DNA from: Natronosporangium sp035305625
GTDB lineage: Bacteria; Actinomycetota; Actinomycetes; Mycobacteriales; Micromonosporaceae
Length of the DNA: 64,000 nt
Reading direction: 5' to 3'
NCBI GenBank assembly: GCA_963809545.1
Contig: CAWEKD010000011.1
Span: 1-64,000, forward strand
Shown: piece after piece, positions 51,986 to 61,924 of the stretch
How positions within the stretch are numbered: position 1 is the stretch's first letter
Layout of the letters: the number at the start of each line of letters is the position of its first letter
Made by a program: the position numbers and the translations under genes
The notes under the pieces: model-generated
The model's input: the letters and a program-made list of their open reading frames with translations, nothing else
Told to the model about the DNA's origin: nothing
The model's database searches: none

Positions 51986-53470
51986 GTGGGGCCTGAACAC
52001 GTGCGCCCAGCACCGGACCCACCGGTAACGGGCAGCACTTCCGAGCAGCACACCCTGACCGGCCACCCGCTGGATCCGGTCACGATGGTGGCTGCCGAGC
52101 CGACCCGCCCCGCGCCAGCCCGGCACACCGCCGCGGTCGGCATGCTGCGGCGACAGTACGCCGCCCTCCCACCCGGAACCCCGGTTCGGCTCGGCAAACG
52201 CACCTCCAACCTGTTCCGGTTCCGCCCCGCCGCCACCGGGCCGGTGTTGTCAGCGGAACGCCTCGACCGGGTACTGGCGGTCGACCCGGCGGCCCGGATC
52301 GCCGACGTCCAAGGCATGGCCACCTACGAGCACATCGTGGCGACCACCTTGCCGTACGGGCTGATGCCGCTGGTGGTGCCGCAGCTGAAGACCATCACCA
52401 TCGGTGGCGCGGTCAGCGGGTTGGGGATCGAATCGTCCTCGTTCCGGCACGGTCTGCCGCACGAGTCCGTCCACGAACTGGAGATCCTCACCGGGGACGG
52501 GCGGGTGGTGACCGCTACCCCGTACGGGGAGCACGCCGACCTGTTCGCCGCCTTCCCCAACTCGTACGGCACCCTCGGCTACGCGCTGCGGCTCCTCATC
52601 GAACTCACCCCGGTGCAGCCGTACGTACGGCTGACCCACCTCCGGTTCACCAACGCCGAGGACTGCCTGACCACCCTGGATCAGATCTGCCAGGAAGGCA
52701 GCTACGACGGGCAGCCGGTGGACTTCCTGGACGGGGTGGTGTTCGCCCCGGACGAGCTGTATCTGACCGTGGCGCGGTTCGTGCCTGAGGCCCCGGAGGT
52801 CAGCGACTACACCGGGCAACAGATCTACTACCGGTCGATCCCGGAGCGCACCGTCGACTATCTGACCGTCGCGGACTACCTGTGGCGGTGGGACACCGAC
52901 TGGTTCTGGTGCTCGCGGGCGTTAGGGGTGCAGCATCCGACGGTACGGCGGCTGTGGCCCCGCCGGTGGCGCCGCTCCGACGTGTACCGCCGGTTGGTGG
53001 CGCTCGACCGCCGCCACCGGCTCTCCGCCCGGTGGTATCGGCTACGGGGACAACCGGAGCGGGAGGACGTGATCCAGGACGTGGAGCTGCCGGTCGACCG
53101 GACCGCCGCCTTCCTGGAGTTCTTCCACGCGGAGATCGGCATCAGCCCGATCTGGCTGTGCCCGCTGCGGCTGCGCGCCGACCACCCGTGGCCGCTGTAC
53201 CCGCTGACGCCGGGCGAGCGGTACGTCAACCTCGGCTTCTGGTCCACGGTGCCGCGGGCCCCGGATCAACCGGACGGGTACCACAACCGGCGGATCGAGC
53301 AGGTGGTCGGCGAACTCGGCGGCCACAAGTCGCTCTACTCCACCGTGTACTACCCGCCGGAGGAGTTCTGGCGCCGATACAACGGGCCGGTGTACGCCGC
53401 GGTCAAACGGGCGTACGACCCGGACGGGCGGCTACCCGATCTGTACGACAAGTGCGTCCGGCTGCGTTAG
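51986..53470 (+). CDS. FAD-binding oxidoreductase, likely reductase for 10-methylene fatty acids (TmsA/BfaA type)
   Basis: The 494-residue protein has a PCMH-type FAD domain (VRLGKRTSNLFRFR; ADVQGMATYEHIVATTLPYGLMPLVVPQLKTITIGGAVSGLGIES) and resembles DHCR24-like flavoproteins. Next to a cyclopropane-type methyltransferase this is the known actinobacterial pair that makes 10-methylstearic (tuberculostearic) acid: the methyltransferase adds a methylene to oleoyl lipid and the flavoprotein reduces it. The GTG at 51986 has no clear ribosome site; an ATG at 52085 is the alternative and would still include the conserved core. Confidence 0.85.
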   Translation: MGPEHVRPAPDPPVTGSTSEQHTLTGHPLDPVTMVAAEPTRPAPARHTAAVGMLRRQYAALPPGTPVRLGKRTSNLFRFRPAATGPVLSAERLDRVLAVDPAARIADVQGMATYEHIVATTLPYGLMPLVVPQLKTITIGGAVSGLGIESSSFRHGLPHESVHELEILTGDGRVVTATPYGEHADLFAAFPNSYGTLGYALRLLIELTPVQPYVRLTHLRFTNAEDCLTTLDQICQEGSYDGQPVDFLDGVVFAPDELYLTVARFVPEAPEVSDYTGQQIYYRSIPERTVDYLTVADYLWRWDTDWFWCSRALGVQHPTVRRLWPRRWRRSDVYRRLVALDRRHRLSARWYRLRGQPEREDVIQDVELPVDRTAAFLEFFHAEIGISPIWLCPLRLRADHPWPLYPLTPGERYVNLGFWSTVPRAPDQPDGYHNRRIEQVVGELGGHKSLYSTVYYPPEEFWRRYNGPVYAAVKRAYDPDGRLPDLYDKCVRLR

Positions 53471-53479
53471 GGGGCGAAG

Positions 53480-54745
53480 ATGCGGTTGGCAGACGTGTTC
53501 CGGCTCATCGTCGGCGACCAGTCGCCGGTGGAGTTCCGCGGGTACGACGGCAGCCGCGCCGGCCCCGCCAACGCCGACGTCCGCGTGGAGATCCGGTCTC
53601 CGCGCGCGCTGTCCTACCTGGCCACCTCGCCGGGGGACGTGGGGCTGGCCCGGGCGTACATCATGGGCGACCTGGAGGTCCATGGCGACCTGTACACCGC
53701 CATGGCCAGCCTCACCCGGGTGGACCTGGACCTGTCCTGGCCGGTGCGGTGGCGGGCGTTTCGCGCCCTCGGAGGGGTGCGGCTGCTGCGACCGCCGCCC
53801 CGGCCCGGGCTGGAGGCCAAACTGCGGGGCCGACGCCACTCCAAGGCCCGGGATGCGGCGGCGATCGCGCACCACTACGACGTGTCCAACCGCTTCTATG
53901 AGCTGCTGCTCGGACCGTCCATGACCTACACCTGTGCCCTGTTCCCGCAGCGAGTCGACCACCCTGGAAGAGGCGCAGTTCGCCAAGCATGACCTGGTGG
54001 CGCGCAAGCTGGGGCTGCGCCCGGGAAAGACCCTGCTGGACGTCGGCTGCGGCTGGGGCGGGATGGTGATGCACGCCGCCGCCCACTATCGCGTCCGGGC
54101 CCTGGGGGTGACCCTGTCCCGCCGGCAGGCCGAGTGGGCCCAGAAAGCGATCGCCGAGGCGGGCTTGTCCGACCTGGCGGAGGTGCGCCACCTGGACTAC
54201 CGGGACCTGCCCGGGGACGATTCGACGCGATCAGCTCGATCGGGCTGACCGAACACATCGGGAAAGCCCAGCTGCCTGGCTACTTCCGATTCCTGTACGA
54301 CCGGCTGCTGCCCGGTGGGCGACTCCTCAACCACTGCATCACCCGGCCGAACAACCTCGCCCCCGCCAGCCGGCGGCGCCACTTCATCAACCGGTACATC
54401 TTCCCGGACGGGGAGCTCACCGGGGTCGGGCACCTGATCTCCGTCATGCACGACACCGGGTTCGAGGTGCGGCACGAAGAGAACCTGCGGGAACACTACG
54501 CCCGTACCCTCACCGGCTGGGCGGCCAACCTGGACACCCACTGGCAGGAGGCGATGGCCGAGGTGGGGCTGCGCCGGGCCCGTACCTGGCGGCTGTACAT
54601 CACCGGTTCCCGGCTGGGCTTCGAGCGCAACCAGATCCAGCTGCATCAGGTGCTGTGTGTCAAACCGGACAGGGCCGGGCGCAGCCACGCCCCGCTGCGT
54701 CCGGAGTGGGAGCCGCCGGCCAGTCGGCCGGAACAGCTGGTATGA
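53480..54745 (+). pseudogene. Cyclopropane-type fatty acid methyltransferase (TmsB/BfaB type), two frameshifts
   Basis: Joined across frames this is an about 421-residue SAM-dependent methyltransferase: HHYDVSNRFYELLLGPSMTYTCALF, then LLDVGCGWGGMVMHAAAHY (SAM site), SSIGLTEHIGKAQLPGYF and the C-terminal LRRARTWRLYITGSRLGFERNQIQLHQVL. The frame changes +1 near 53948, where PQRVDHP should be SESTTLEE, and -1 near 54221, where DDSTRSARSG-stop should be DAISSIGLTEHIG. All conserved parts remain. It starts 10 bp after its partner oxidoreductase. It may be decayed or contain sequencing errors. Confidence 0.85.
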
Positions 54746-54756
54746 CCGTCCGCCGG

Positions 54757-55707
54757 TCAGGCGGCTCTGATCTGCTCCCGGCTGGCTGGCCCCACCACCG
54801 CCACCGGGCACTCCGCGTGGTGGATGAGCGCTTGGCTGACCGATCCCAACAGCAGGCCACGGAACCCGCCCAACCCGCGGGCCCCCACCACCAGCAGGCG
54901 CGCCTCCCGGGAGGCCGCCACCAGTGCCTCATGCGCCGGGTGCTCCGTGTCGACCTCGGGGCGGATGGTGAGCTCCGGATATCGCTCCGCCAGTGCGGTG
55001 AGGATCTCCTCCACCTCCTCTGACGCTCCCGGTGGCGGCATCCCGGCCTGCGCCTGTTCCACCGGCCATCCTGGCCCTCTCGGTTGGGCGTACCGGACCA
55101 GCAGCGGTACCTGGTGGGTGCGGGCGGTCTCGGCGGCGAACTCGGCCGCCCGGCGCGACCCCTCGGAGCCGTCCACCCCCACCACCACCGGTGCCTCCGG
55201 CCGCAGACTGCCCCGGACGATGATCACTGGGCAGGCGGCGTGGTTGGCCAACTGGACCGCGACCGAGCCGAGCAGCAGATCGGTGAACCCTCCGGTGCCG
55301 CGGTGACCGACCACCAGGAGACCGGCGTGGCGGGAGGCGTCGGTCAGCAGCTCGGCCGGAAACCCGTCCCGCAGCCGGGTGATCACCGGCTGGTCCGGGT
55401 AGGTCCGCCGGACCCGACGCGCCGCGTCCCCCAGCAGCTGCTCGGCCTGCTCGTGCCGAACGTGATCGGTCGGGCTGCCGACCGCTACCACCGGTACCAG
55501 GTCCGGGGGCGAACCGGCGGGCAGCGTCGGCGGCGGCAGCGCGTACACGATCTCCAACGGCACCTCCCGTCGGTTGGCCTCCTCCGCCGCCAGGTCCGCC
55601 GCCAGCAGGCTCGGCTCCGAGCCGTCCACCCCCACTACCACCGGGTCCCCGGCGCCCCGTAGCCGGTCCGCTGGCAAGGGTGCGCTCACCACGCGGTGTA
55701 CAGTCAC
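54757..55707 (-). CDS. Tandem universal stress protein
   Basis: The 316-residue protein contains two USP domains. Each starts with a V-V-G-V-D-G-S-E motif (PVVVGVDGSEPSLLAADLAAEE and PVVVGVDGSEGSRRAAEFAAET) and ends with the ATP-binding GhrGxGGf..LLLGS motif (GHRGTGGFTDLLLGSV and GARGLGGFRGLLLGSV), so both halves should bind ATP. Such proteins are typical of dormancy or hypoxia regulons in actinobacteria. The GTG at 55707 follows AGGAGGGG. A 47-bp palindromic repeat lies in its upstream region. Confidence 0.92.
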   Translation of the reverse strand: MTVHRVVSAPLPADRLRGAGDPVVVGVDGSEPSLLAADLAAEEANRREVPLEIVYALPPPTLPAGSPPDLVPVVAVGSPTDHVRHEQAEQLLGDAARRVRRTYPDQPVITRLRDGFPAELLTDASRHAGLLVVGHRGTGGFTDLLLGSVAVQLANHAACPVIIVRGSLRPEAPVVVGVDGSEGSRRAAEFAAETARTHQVPLLVRYAQPRGPGWPVEQAQAGMPPPGASEEVEEILTALAERYPELTIRPEVDTEHPAHEALVAASREARLLVVGARGLGGFRGLLLGSVSQALIHHAECPVAVVGPASREQIRAA

Positions 55708-55804
55708 GCTCCCCTCCTGCCCCGGAACCTTCCCCGCCACACCCCCGATCTCCCGGCGCCCACGCCTCGATCCCGAGCGGCTCTGTCGTCCCGAACCGGA
55801 CGTG

Positions 55805-55851
55805 GGACACTTTCGCTGACGATCTACCCAAGATCCTCGACGAAAGTGTCC
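55805..55851 (+). repeat. 47-bp palindromic repeat, copy A
   Basis: The copy begins GGACACTTTCG and ends CGAAAGTGTCC, and its core is not symmetric, which gives it a direction. Its reverse complement matches copy B (56989-57035) at 44 of 47 positions. It lies 43 bp beyond the stop of the DUF559 gene and in the promoter region of the USP gene. Confidence 0.9.
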
Positions 55852-55893
55852 GATGCCCCGGACCGCACCCCTCATGGCTCCGGGCAGCACCCC

Positions 55894-56817
55894 TCATGGC
55901 GCGCACCCTCTGCCGGCACCGCTTCGGGCGGCGAGGATCGCCCGTACCTCCTCGCGGACCTGCTCCGGCTGGTACACCAGCCGGGTATGGCTGAACCGGA
56001 CCACCAGGATCCCGAGCGTCGCCAGGGCCGCGTCCCGACGCAGATCCCGTTCTCGCTGCTCGCGGGAGCCGTGGAAGGCCGCCCCGTCGAGTTCGAAATT
56101 TGTCCGGGTGGGATGGTGGTAGACGTCGAGGTACACCGTCCGGGACCCCAGCCGCACCGGCACCTGCCGTGCAAACCGCGGCATCCCCGGGCCGGTGAAC
56201 ACGTGGTCGTGTCCCCACAACTCCAGCTCGCTGCGGCACCCGGCCGCCAGTTTGGCGAGCAGAACCCGCAGTTCCCGTACGCCCGGCAGGTTCCTCGCCC
56301 CGGTCAGGGCCGCCGCTATCCGGGCCGGGGTGGTCCACCGCTGCCCGACCGCGTAGAGCAGTGGTGCCCGCTGGTGCGGGCCGGAGCCGTACGGCCAGGC
56401 GTCCACCAGCGACTGCTCCAGCCGGGTGACCGGCAGCCCGTTGCGGACCACCACCGTCGGCGGTTCGGGGCGGAAGCCGACCCGGCGGTGGGCGACGATA
56501 CCGGCGACTCGGATCCTCCGCTCCGGGCCGGTCAGGATGTGCACCTCGGGGTCGTCCGGCACCGGGACTCCCCACACCGCCAGGGCGCTGGTGTGGCTGA
56601 GGGCGGCGCCGGGGCCGGCGAACGCGAGCGCGGCCCGGCGCCGCGTATCCGGATCACCGACCAGCTCGGGTCGGACCGCGACCCCGGGGAAGATCGTGAT
56701 CAGGTCGCCGATCGCGACCGCGTACGACCAGACGTGGGGCGGTATCGACCGCAGGGCGGCCCGTCTGGTCACGATCCCCCGCCCTTGTTCGAGGAGCGCG
56801 ACGAGTGTCCGGTTCAC
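55894..56817 (-). CDS. DUF559-type (PD-(D/E)XK nuclease-like) protein with AbiEi-like N-terminus
   Basis: The 307-residue protein starts with an AbiEi/Rv2827c-like winged-helix part (VTRRAALRSIPPHVWSYAVAIGDLITIFPGVAV) and ends with a DUF559/Vsr-like domain: Asp in TVYLDVYHHP, Glu and Asp in NFELDGAAFHG and FSHTRLVYQPEQV. The D...ExD arrangement fits a PD-(D/E)XK nuclease fold, though the usual Lys is not obvious. The GTG at 56817 lacks a good ribosome site; the frame is open further upstream, so the start is uncertain. It is flanked on both sides by inverted copies of a 47-bp palindromic repeat, which suggests a mobile or repeat-associated gene. Confidence 0.75.
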   Translation of the reverse strand: MNRTLVALLEQGRGIVTRRAALRSIPPHVWSYAVAIGDLITIFPGVAVRPELVGDPDTRRRAALAFAGPGAALSHTSALAVWGVPVPDDPEVHILTGPERRIRVAGIVAHRRVGFRPEPPTVVVRNGLPVTRLEQSLVDAWPYGSGPHQRAPLLYAVGQRWTTPARIAAALTGARNLPGVRELRVLLAKLAAGCRSELELWGHDHVFTGPGMPRFARQVPVRLGSRTVYLDVYHHPTRTNFELDGAAFHGSREQRERDLRRDAALATLGILVVRFSHTRLVYQPEQVREEVRAILAARSGAGRGCAP

Positions 56818-56981
56818 CGGCTCACCGTGCCGGATGTACCCGCGCTCCTGCCGGCCCTCGTCCCGACGGTGTGGACAACCAGCCGCCCTGTGGACAACTC
56901 CCGTTTGGGCGGGGTGTGTGCTACTGCCCTGGATCCGTGGACCCTTGCCCGGTTCCCGTGCACTACCGCCGCAGATCCCCG

Positions 56982-57042
56982 GAGCGTTGGACACTTTCGT
57001 CGAAGATCTTGGGGAAATCGTCAGCGAAAGTGTCCAACGCTC
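56982..57042 (+). repeat. Palindromic repeat, copy B, inverted relative to copy A
   Basis: The 47-bp core at 56989-57035 matches the reverse complement of copy A at 44 of 47 positions. Here the palindrome is longer: the arm GAGCGTTGGACACTTTCG (56982-56999) is perfectly complementary to 57025-57042, giving an 18-bp stem with a 25-base loop. It lies upstream of the DUF559 gene. Confidence 0.9.
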
Positions 57043-57097
57043 GGCGGTATCAGGCGAGGAGCCGGTCGACTGACAGAGGCCTGGCGGGATAGGGCGG

Positions 57098-58689
57098 TCA
57101 GTAGATCAGGCGGTGCGCCGAGGAGACCCCGGCCCGATAGAGGGAGCCGGTCACCGTACGCTGCCGGGCCAGTGCCGCCCGCGCGGCGTTAGCGCCGGGC
57201 CCGCCGTGCACGCCCGGGCCGGGATGGGCGGAACTACTGGCCAGGTACAGCCGGTCCACCGGGGTGTCGGCCCGCCCCAGCCCCGGCACCGGCCGGAAGA
57301 CCAGTTGCTGGTAGAGCGCGGCGGTGCCGCCGCCGATCGCACCGCCGACCAGGTTGGGGTTGAACCCCTCCAGCTCCTCCGGGCCGGAGATGCGCCGGTC
57401 GACCACGAGCGCGCGCAGCCCGGGCGCGTACGCCTCCAGCGTCGCCTCGATCCGCTCGATGTGCCGCTCGACCGCACCGGCGGTGACCGCACTCTGCGGC
57501 AGGTGGGTGTACGTCCACAGCGACTCCGTGCCGGCCGGAGACCGGGTCGGGTCCGCGGTGGTGAGCTGCCCCACCACCAGGAACGGTTCGAACGGCACCT
57601 CGTCGCGGGCCAGGGCCGCGGCGTACCGACTCAGATCCGCCACCGTTCCTCCGATGTGAACGGTTCCCGCGGTGGCCGCCGCGGGATTGATCCACGGCAC
57701 CGGCCCGGACAACGCCCAGTCGATCTTCACCGTGGCGGCGTCCCACCGGAACCGCGCCAGGTCGGTGACCAGTCGACCCGGTAGCTGAGCCGGATCGACC
57801 AGCTGCTGATACAGCGCCGGGGCCGGTACATCCGCCAGCACCGCCTGCCGGGCCCGCCACCACTCCCCGCCGCGGGTACGGACCCCGAGCGCCCGCCCCC
57901 GGGCGACCGCGATCCGATCCACCGGCAGCCCGTACAGCAGCCGCACCCCCCGGTCCAGGGCCCGCCGCGCCAACGCCTGGGCGAGCTGCCCGGCCCCACC
58001 CTCGGGCACCGGGAAGCCGTACTGCTGACCGAGCATGGTCAACAACCAGCCGTACAGCCCTCCCCGGGCTCCTCCAGGGTCAGGTCAGTGTGCAGCGTGC
58101 ACCCGGCGAGCAGCGCCCGGGCACCCTCTCCTTCGAACAGCTCCTCTCCGAGCCGTCGCGCCGGCAACAGCATCCGCCGCGCCAGCCGCAGCGCCCCGCC
58201 GAGCCCGAGCCGCCGCAGCAGCCGCGCCGTGGGGCGCACCGGCGGAAACGGGGTGAACAGCGCCGCCAGCATCTGGTCGTCCAGCTGCCGCCACTGGTGG
58301 TACAGGGTGAGCCAGTGGTCCGCGTCCGGGGCGGCGAACTCCGCTACCGATGCGGCGGTCTGCTCCGGATCCCGGTTCAACACCGCCGCCCGACCGTCGG
58401 GGAACACGTGCGCCAACACGTCCGGAGCGTGCCGCCAGCGCAGTCCGTACCGCTCCAGCGTCAACGCCCGCAGCACCGGTGACGCCACCCCGAGCGGGTA
58501 GAAGGCGCTGCCCAGGTCGGACACGAACCCGGGCGCGGGCGCACTGGAGCGGACCGCGCCACCGGGGCCGGCGGCGGCCTCCAGGACCAGCACGTCCCAA
58601 CCGGCGTCAGCGAGCAGGTTGGCGGCGACCAGTCCGTTGTGGCCGGCCCCGACCACAATCGCGTCTGCGGACTCTAGCGACGTGGGCAC
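57098..58689 (-). pseudogene. CrtI/phytoene-dehydrogenase-like FAD oxidoreductase, one frameshift
   Basis: Joined across frames this is an about 530-residue flavoprotein. The N-terminal part (ATG at 58689) has ADAIVVGAGHNGLVAANLLADAG, the FAD-binding Rossmann motif; the C-terminal part ends in LYLASSSAHPGPGVHGGPGANAA, typical of phytoene desaturase-like oxidoreductases. One base is missing near 58058-58065 in a G-run (minus strand), where TLEEPGEGCTAGC-stop should continue as LYGWLLTMLGQQYGFP. The role in carotenoid or other lipid metabolism is unknown. It lies 15 bp downstream of the NADH dehydrogenase-like gene. Confidence 0.83.
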
Positions 58690-58704
58690 CGGCGTACCTC
58701 ACGA

Positions 58705-60009
58705 TCAGCGCGCAGTCCGGGCGAGTTCCGGTGAGGCGGTCTCGAGCGGCACCTCGGAACTCTCGATCAGCCCCAGCTGGGTGGTCTGTCGGGGCTGCAA
58801 CGCCTCCAGAATCCAGTCGCTGGCGATCCGCAGCCGGTTGGCGGGGATGGTCAGTAGGTGGTATCCGTAGGTGACCAGCGCCGCCAGCGGCCCGCCCAGG
58901 GTGATCCCGAACGGGTTGGCCGCCGCCTGCATCCCGCCCAGATCCACCGCGAACCCGAGGTTGTGGTGGCGGTACGGCCGCGGGCTGGTCCGCCCGAAGG
59001 TGGCGGCGATGTTGCGGGCCACCAGCTTCCCTTGCCGCTGGGCGTGCTGGGCGGTCATCGGGGTGATCTCCCCTGGCCGGGTCAGGTCCGGCACCGCCGC
59101 CATGTCCCCGCAGGCGAACACCTCTGGGTAGCCCGGCACGCTGAGGTATTCGTTGACCTTCAACCGCCCCTTCACCGTGGGCAGCCCCAGCGCCTCCACC
59201 AGTGGATCGGGCCGCACCCCCACACACCACACCAGCGTGCGGGTGGGGACTTCCTCCCCGTCGGACAGCTTGACGCAGTCGGCTCGGGCTTCCTGCACCG
59301 AGGTCTCCATCCGCAGCTCGACCCCGCGTTGCTGAAGCACCCGGGTGGCGATCTGCGACAGTCGTTCGTCCAGCTCAGGCAGGATCCGGGGAGCGATGTC
59401 CACCAGGATCCACCGTGGCTGCATCCCTTGCAGCCGCGGATGCCGGGAAGCCAACTCCCGGGTCAGCAGGTGGCCGTGCGCCGCCACCTCGGTGCCGGTG
59501 TAGCCGGCCCCCACCACCATGAACGTGGTCCGGGCGGTCCGCTCGTGCGGGTCATCGGCCGCTCCCGCCAACTCCATCTGTTGGATCAGGTGGTCGCGGA
59601 GATAGAGCGCCTCCGGGATCCCCCGGAATCCGTGCGCATACTCGGCCACCCCGGGGATCGGCAACAGTTTGCTGACGCTACCGGCGGCCAGCACCAGCCG
59701 GTCGTAACTGATCTGCCGGCGCCGGCCCTCCGGATCGACGTACCCGACTTCCCGACGATCGAAGTCCACTGTGTCGACTTCGCCGGGGACCAGCCGGACG
59801 CCGGGGAGCCGGCTGGTCAGCGAGACCGCTACCCGCCGCACATCCAGGACACCGCCGGCGGCCTGGGGCAGTAACGGCAGGTAGAGGAAGTAGTTGGTGG
59901 TGCTGACGACCACGATCTCGGCGTCCCGGCCCACCCACCATCGCAACCGGCGCGCGGCGTGGAAGCCGCCGAATCCGGCTCCGACGATGACGATACGTGG
60001 CCGCTCCAT
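58705..60009 (-). CDS. Type II NADH dehydrogenase-like FAD oxidoreductase
   Basis: The 434-residue protein has two dinucleotide-binding motifs: RIVIVGAGFGGFHAARRLR at the N-terminus for FAD and FMVVGAGYTGTEVAAH near residue 164 for NAD(P)H. It also has the second FAD motif EVFACGDMAAV near 310. This is the layout of NDH-2, which passes electrons from NADH to quinone without pumping protons. The C-terminus lacks a clear membrane helix, so the electron acceptor is not certain. The ATG at 60009 follows GAGGAGG. It is 16 bp from the alcohol dehydrogenase gene and probably cotranscribed. Confidence 0.88.
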   Translation of the reverse strand: MERPRIVIVGAGFGGFHAARRLRWWVGRDAEIVVVSTTNYFLYLPLLPQAAGGVLDVRRVAVSLTSRLPGVRLVPGEVDTVDFDRREVGYVDPEGRRRQISYDRLVLAAGSVSKLLPIPGVAEYAHGFRGIPEALYLRDHLIQQMELAGAADDPHERTARTTFMVVGAGYTGTEVAAHGHLLTRELASRHPRLQGMQPRWILVDIAPRILPELDERLSQIATRVLQQRGVELRMETSVQEARADCVKLSDGEEVPTRTLVWCVGVRPDPLVEALGLPTVKGRLKVNEYLSVPGYPEVFACGDMAAVPDLTRPGEITPMTAQHAQRQGKLVARNIAATFGRTSPRPYRHHNLGFAVDLGGMQAAANPFGITLGGPLAALVTYGYHLLTIPANRLRIASDWILEALQPRQTTQLGLIESSEVPLETASPELARTAR

Positions 60010-60025
60010 AGGTGAACCTCCTCGG

Positions 60026-61162
<1,137 letters not shown>

Positions 61163-61176
61163 TGACAACCTCCCCG

Positions 61177-61749
61177 TTACCTGGTGCCGGCCAGTTGCCG
61201 GCTGAACTGTTCCACCAATGCCTCACAGAAGGCCGGCAGGTCAGCCGGCCGGCGGCTGCTGATGAGGACGTTCGGTCCCCGGTCGTCGACCACCACTTCC
61301 CGGTCGACCCAGTTACCTCCGGCGTTGACGATGTCGGTGCGCAGGCTCGGATACGACGTGATCGTCCGGCCCGACAGCACTCCGGCCTCCACCAACGTCC
61401 ACGGGGCATGGCAGATCACCGCCACCGGTCGGCCGCTGGTGACGAAATCCCGCACGAACTGGACCGCCGGCGCACTCATCCGCAGGAAGTCGGCGTTGGC
61501 CACCCCGCCCGGCAGCACCAGGGCGCCGAAGTCTCCCGACTGCGCCTGGTCCACGGTCTGATCGACCGGCCAGCTGTCGGCCCGGTCCAGGTGGTTGAAC
61601 AGAATCGCCTCCCCGGCCCGCGGGGCGAGCAACATCGGTCGTCCACCCTCTTGGGTGACCGCCTCCCACGGCTGCGTGAGCTCCACCTTCTCCGTGCCTT
61701 CGTTGGCGATCAGGAACGCCACCGTCAGTCCGGTAAGCCGATTCGCCAC
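61177..61749 (-). CDS. DJ-1/PfpI family protein (type 1 glutamine amidotransferase-like)
   Basis: The 190-residue protein has the nucleophile elbow AVICHAPWTLVEAGVL with Cys near residue 117, and the PfpI-type LVLPGGVANADFLRM. Members act as deglycases, glyoxalase-like enzymes or chaperones against reactive aldehydes. That fits its place ahead of a formaldehyde-dehydrogenase-type gene in one transcription unit. The GTG at 61749 follows a long AAAGGGGGG. It is divergent from the butanediol dehydrogenase gene. Confidence 0.9.
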   Translation of the reverse strand: MANRLTGLTVAFLIANEGTEKVELTQPWEAVTQEGGRPMLLAPRAGEAILFNHLDRADSWPVDQTVDQAQSGDFGALVLPGGVANADFLRMSAPAVQFVRDFVTSGRPVAVICHAPWTLVEAGVLSGRTITSYPSLRTDIVNAGGNWVDREVVVDDRGPNVLISSRRPADLPAFCEALVEQFSRQLAGTR

Positions 61750-61803
61750 GACGGTCCCCCCTTTCGATTCCGGTCTCACCCGTCCGCGTGCCGGTGCCGC
61801 GGT

Positions 61804-61842
61804 ACTAGGTGTCCGGCAGGGTCGTACCCGCGGACACCTAGT
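61804..61842. promoter_or_regulatory. 12-bp inverted repeat between divergent PfpI and alcohol dehydrogenase genes
   Basis: ACTAGGTGTCCG (61804-61815) is perfectly complementary to 61831-61842, with a 15-bp spacer. It lies in the 175-bp promoter region shared by the divergent genes at 61749 and 61925. Because both genes point away from it, it is more likely an operator than a terminator. Confidence 0.55.
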
Positions 61843-61924
61843 GATATGCGCAGGTCGGGATCTGCCGGTTATCCCCCGCGGGGATCGGGAACGGCACTAC
61901 CTGGCACCGACCAAGGGAGGAACC

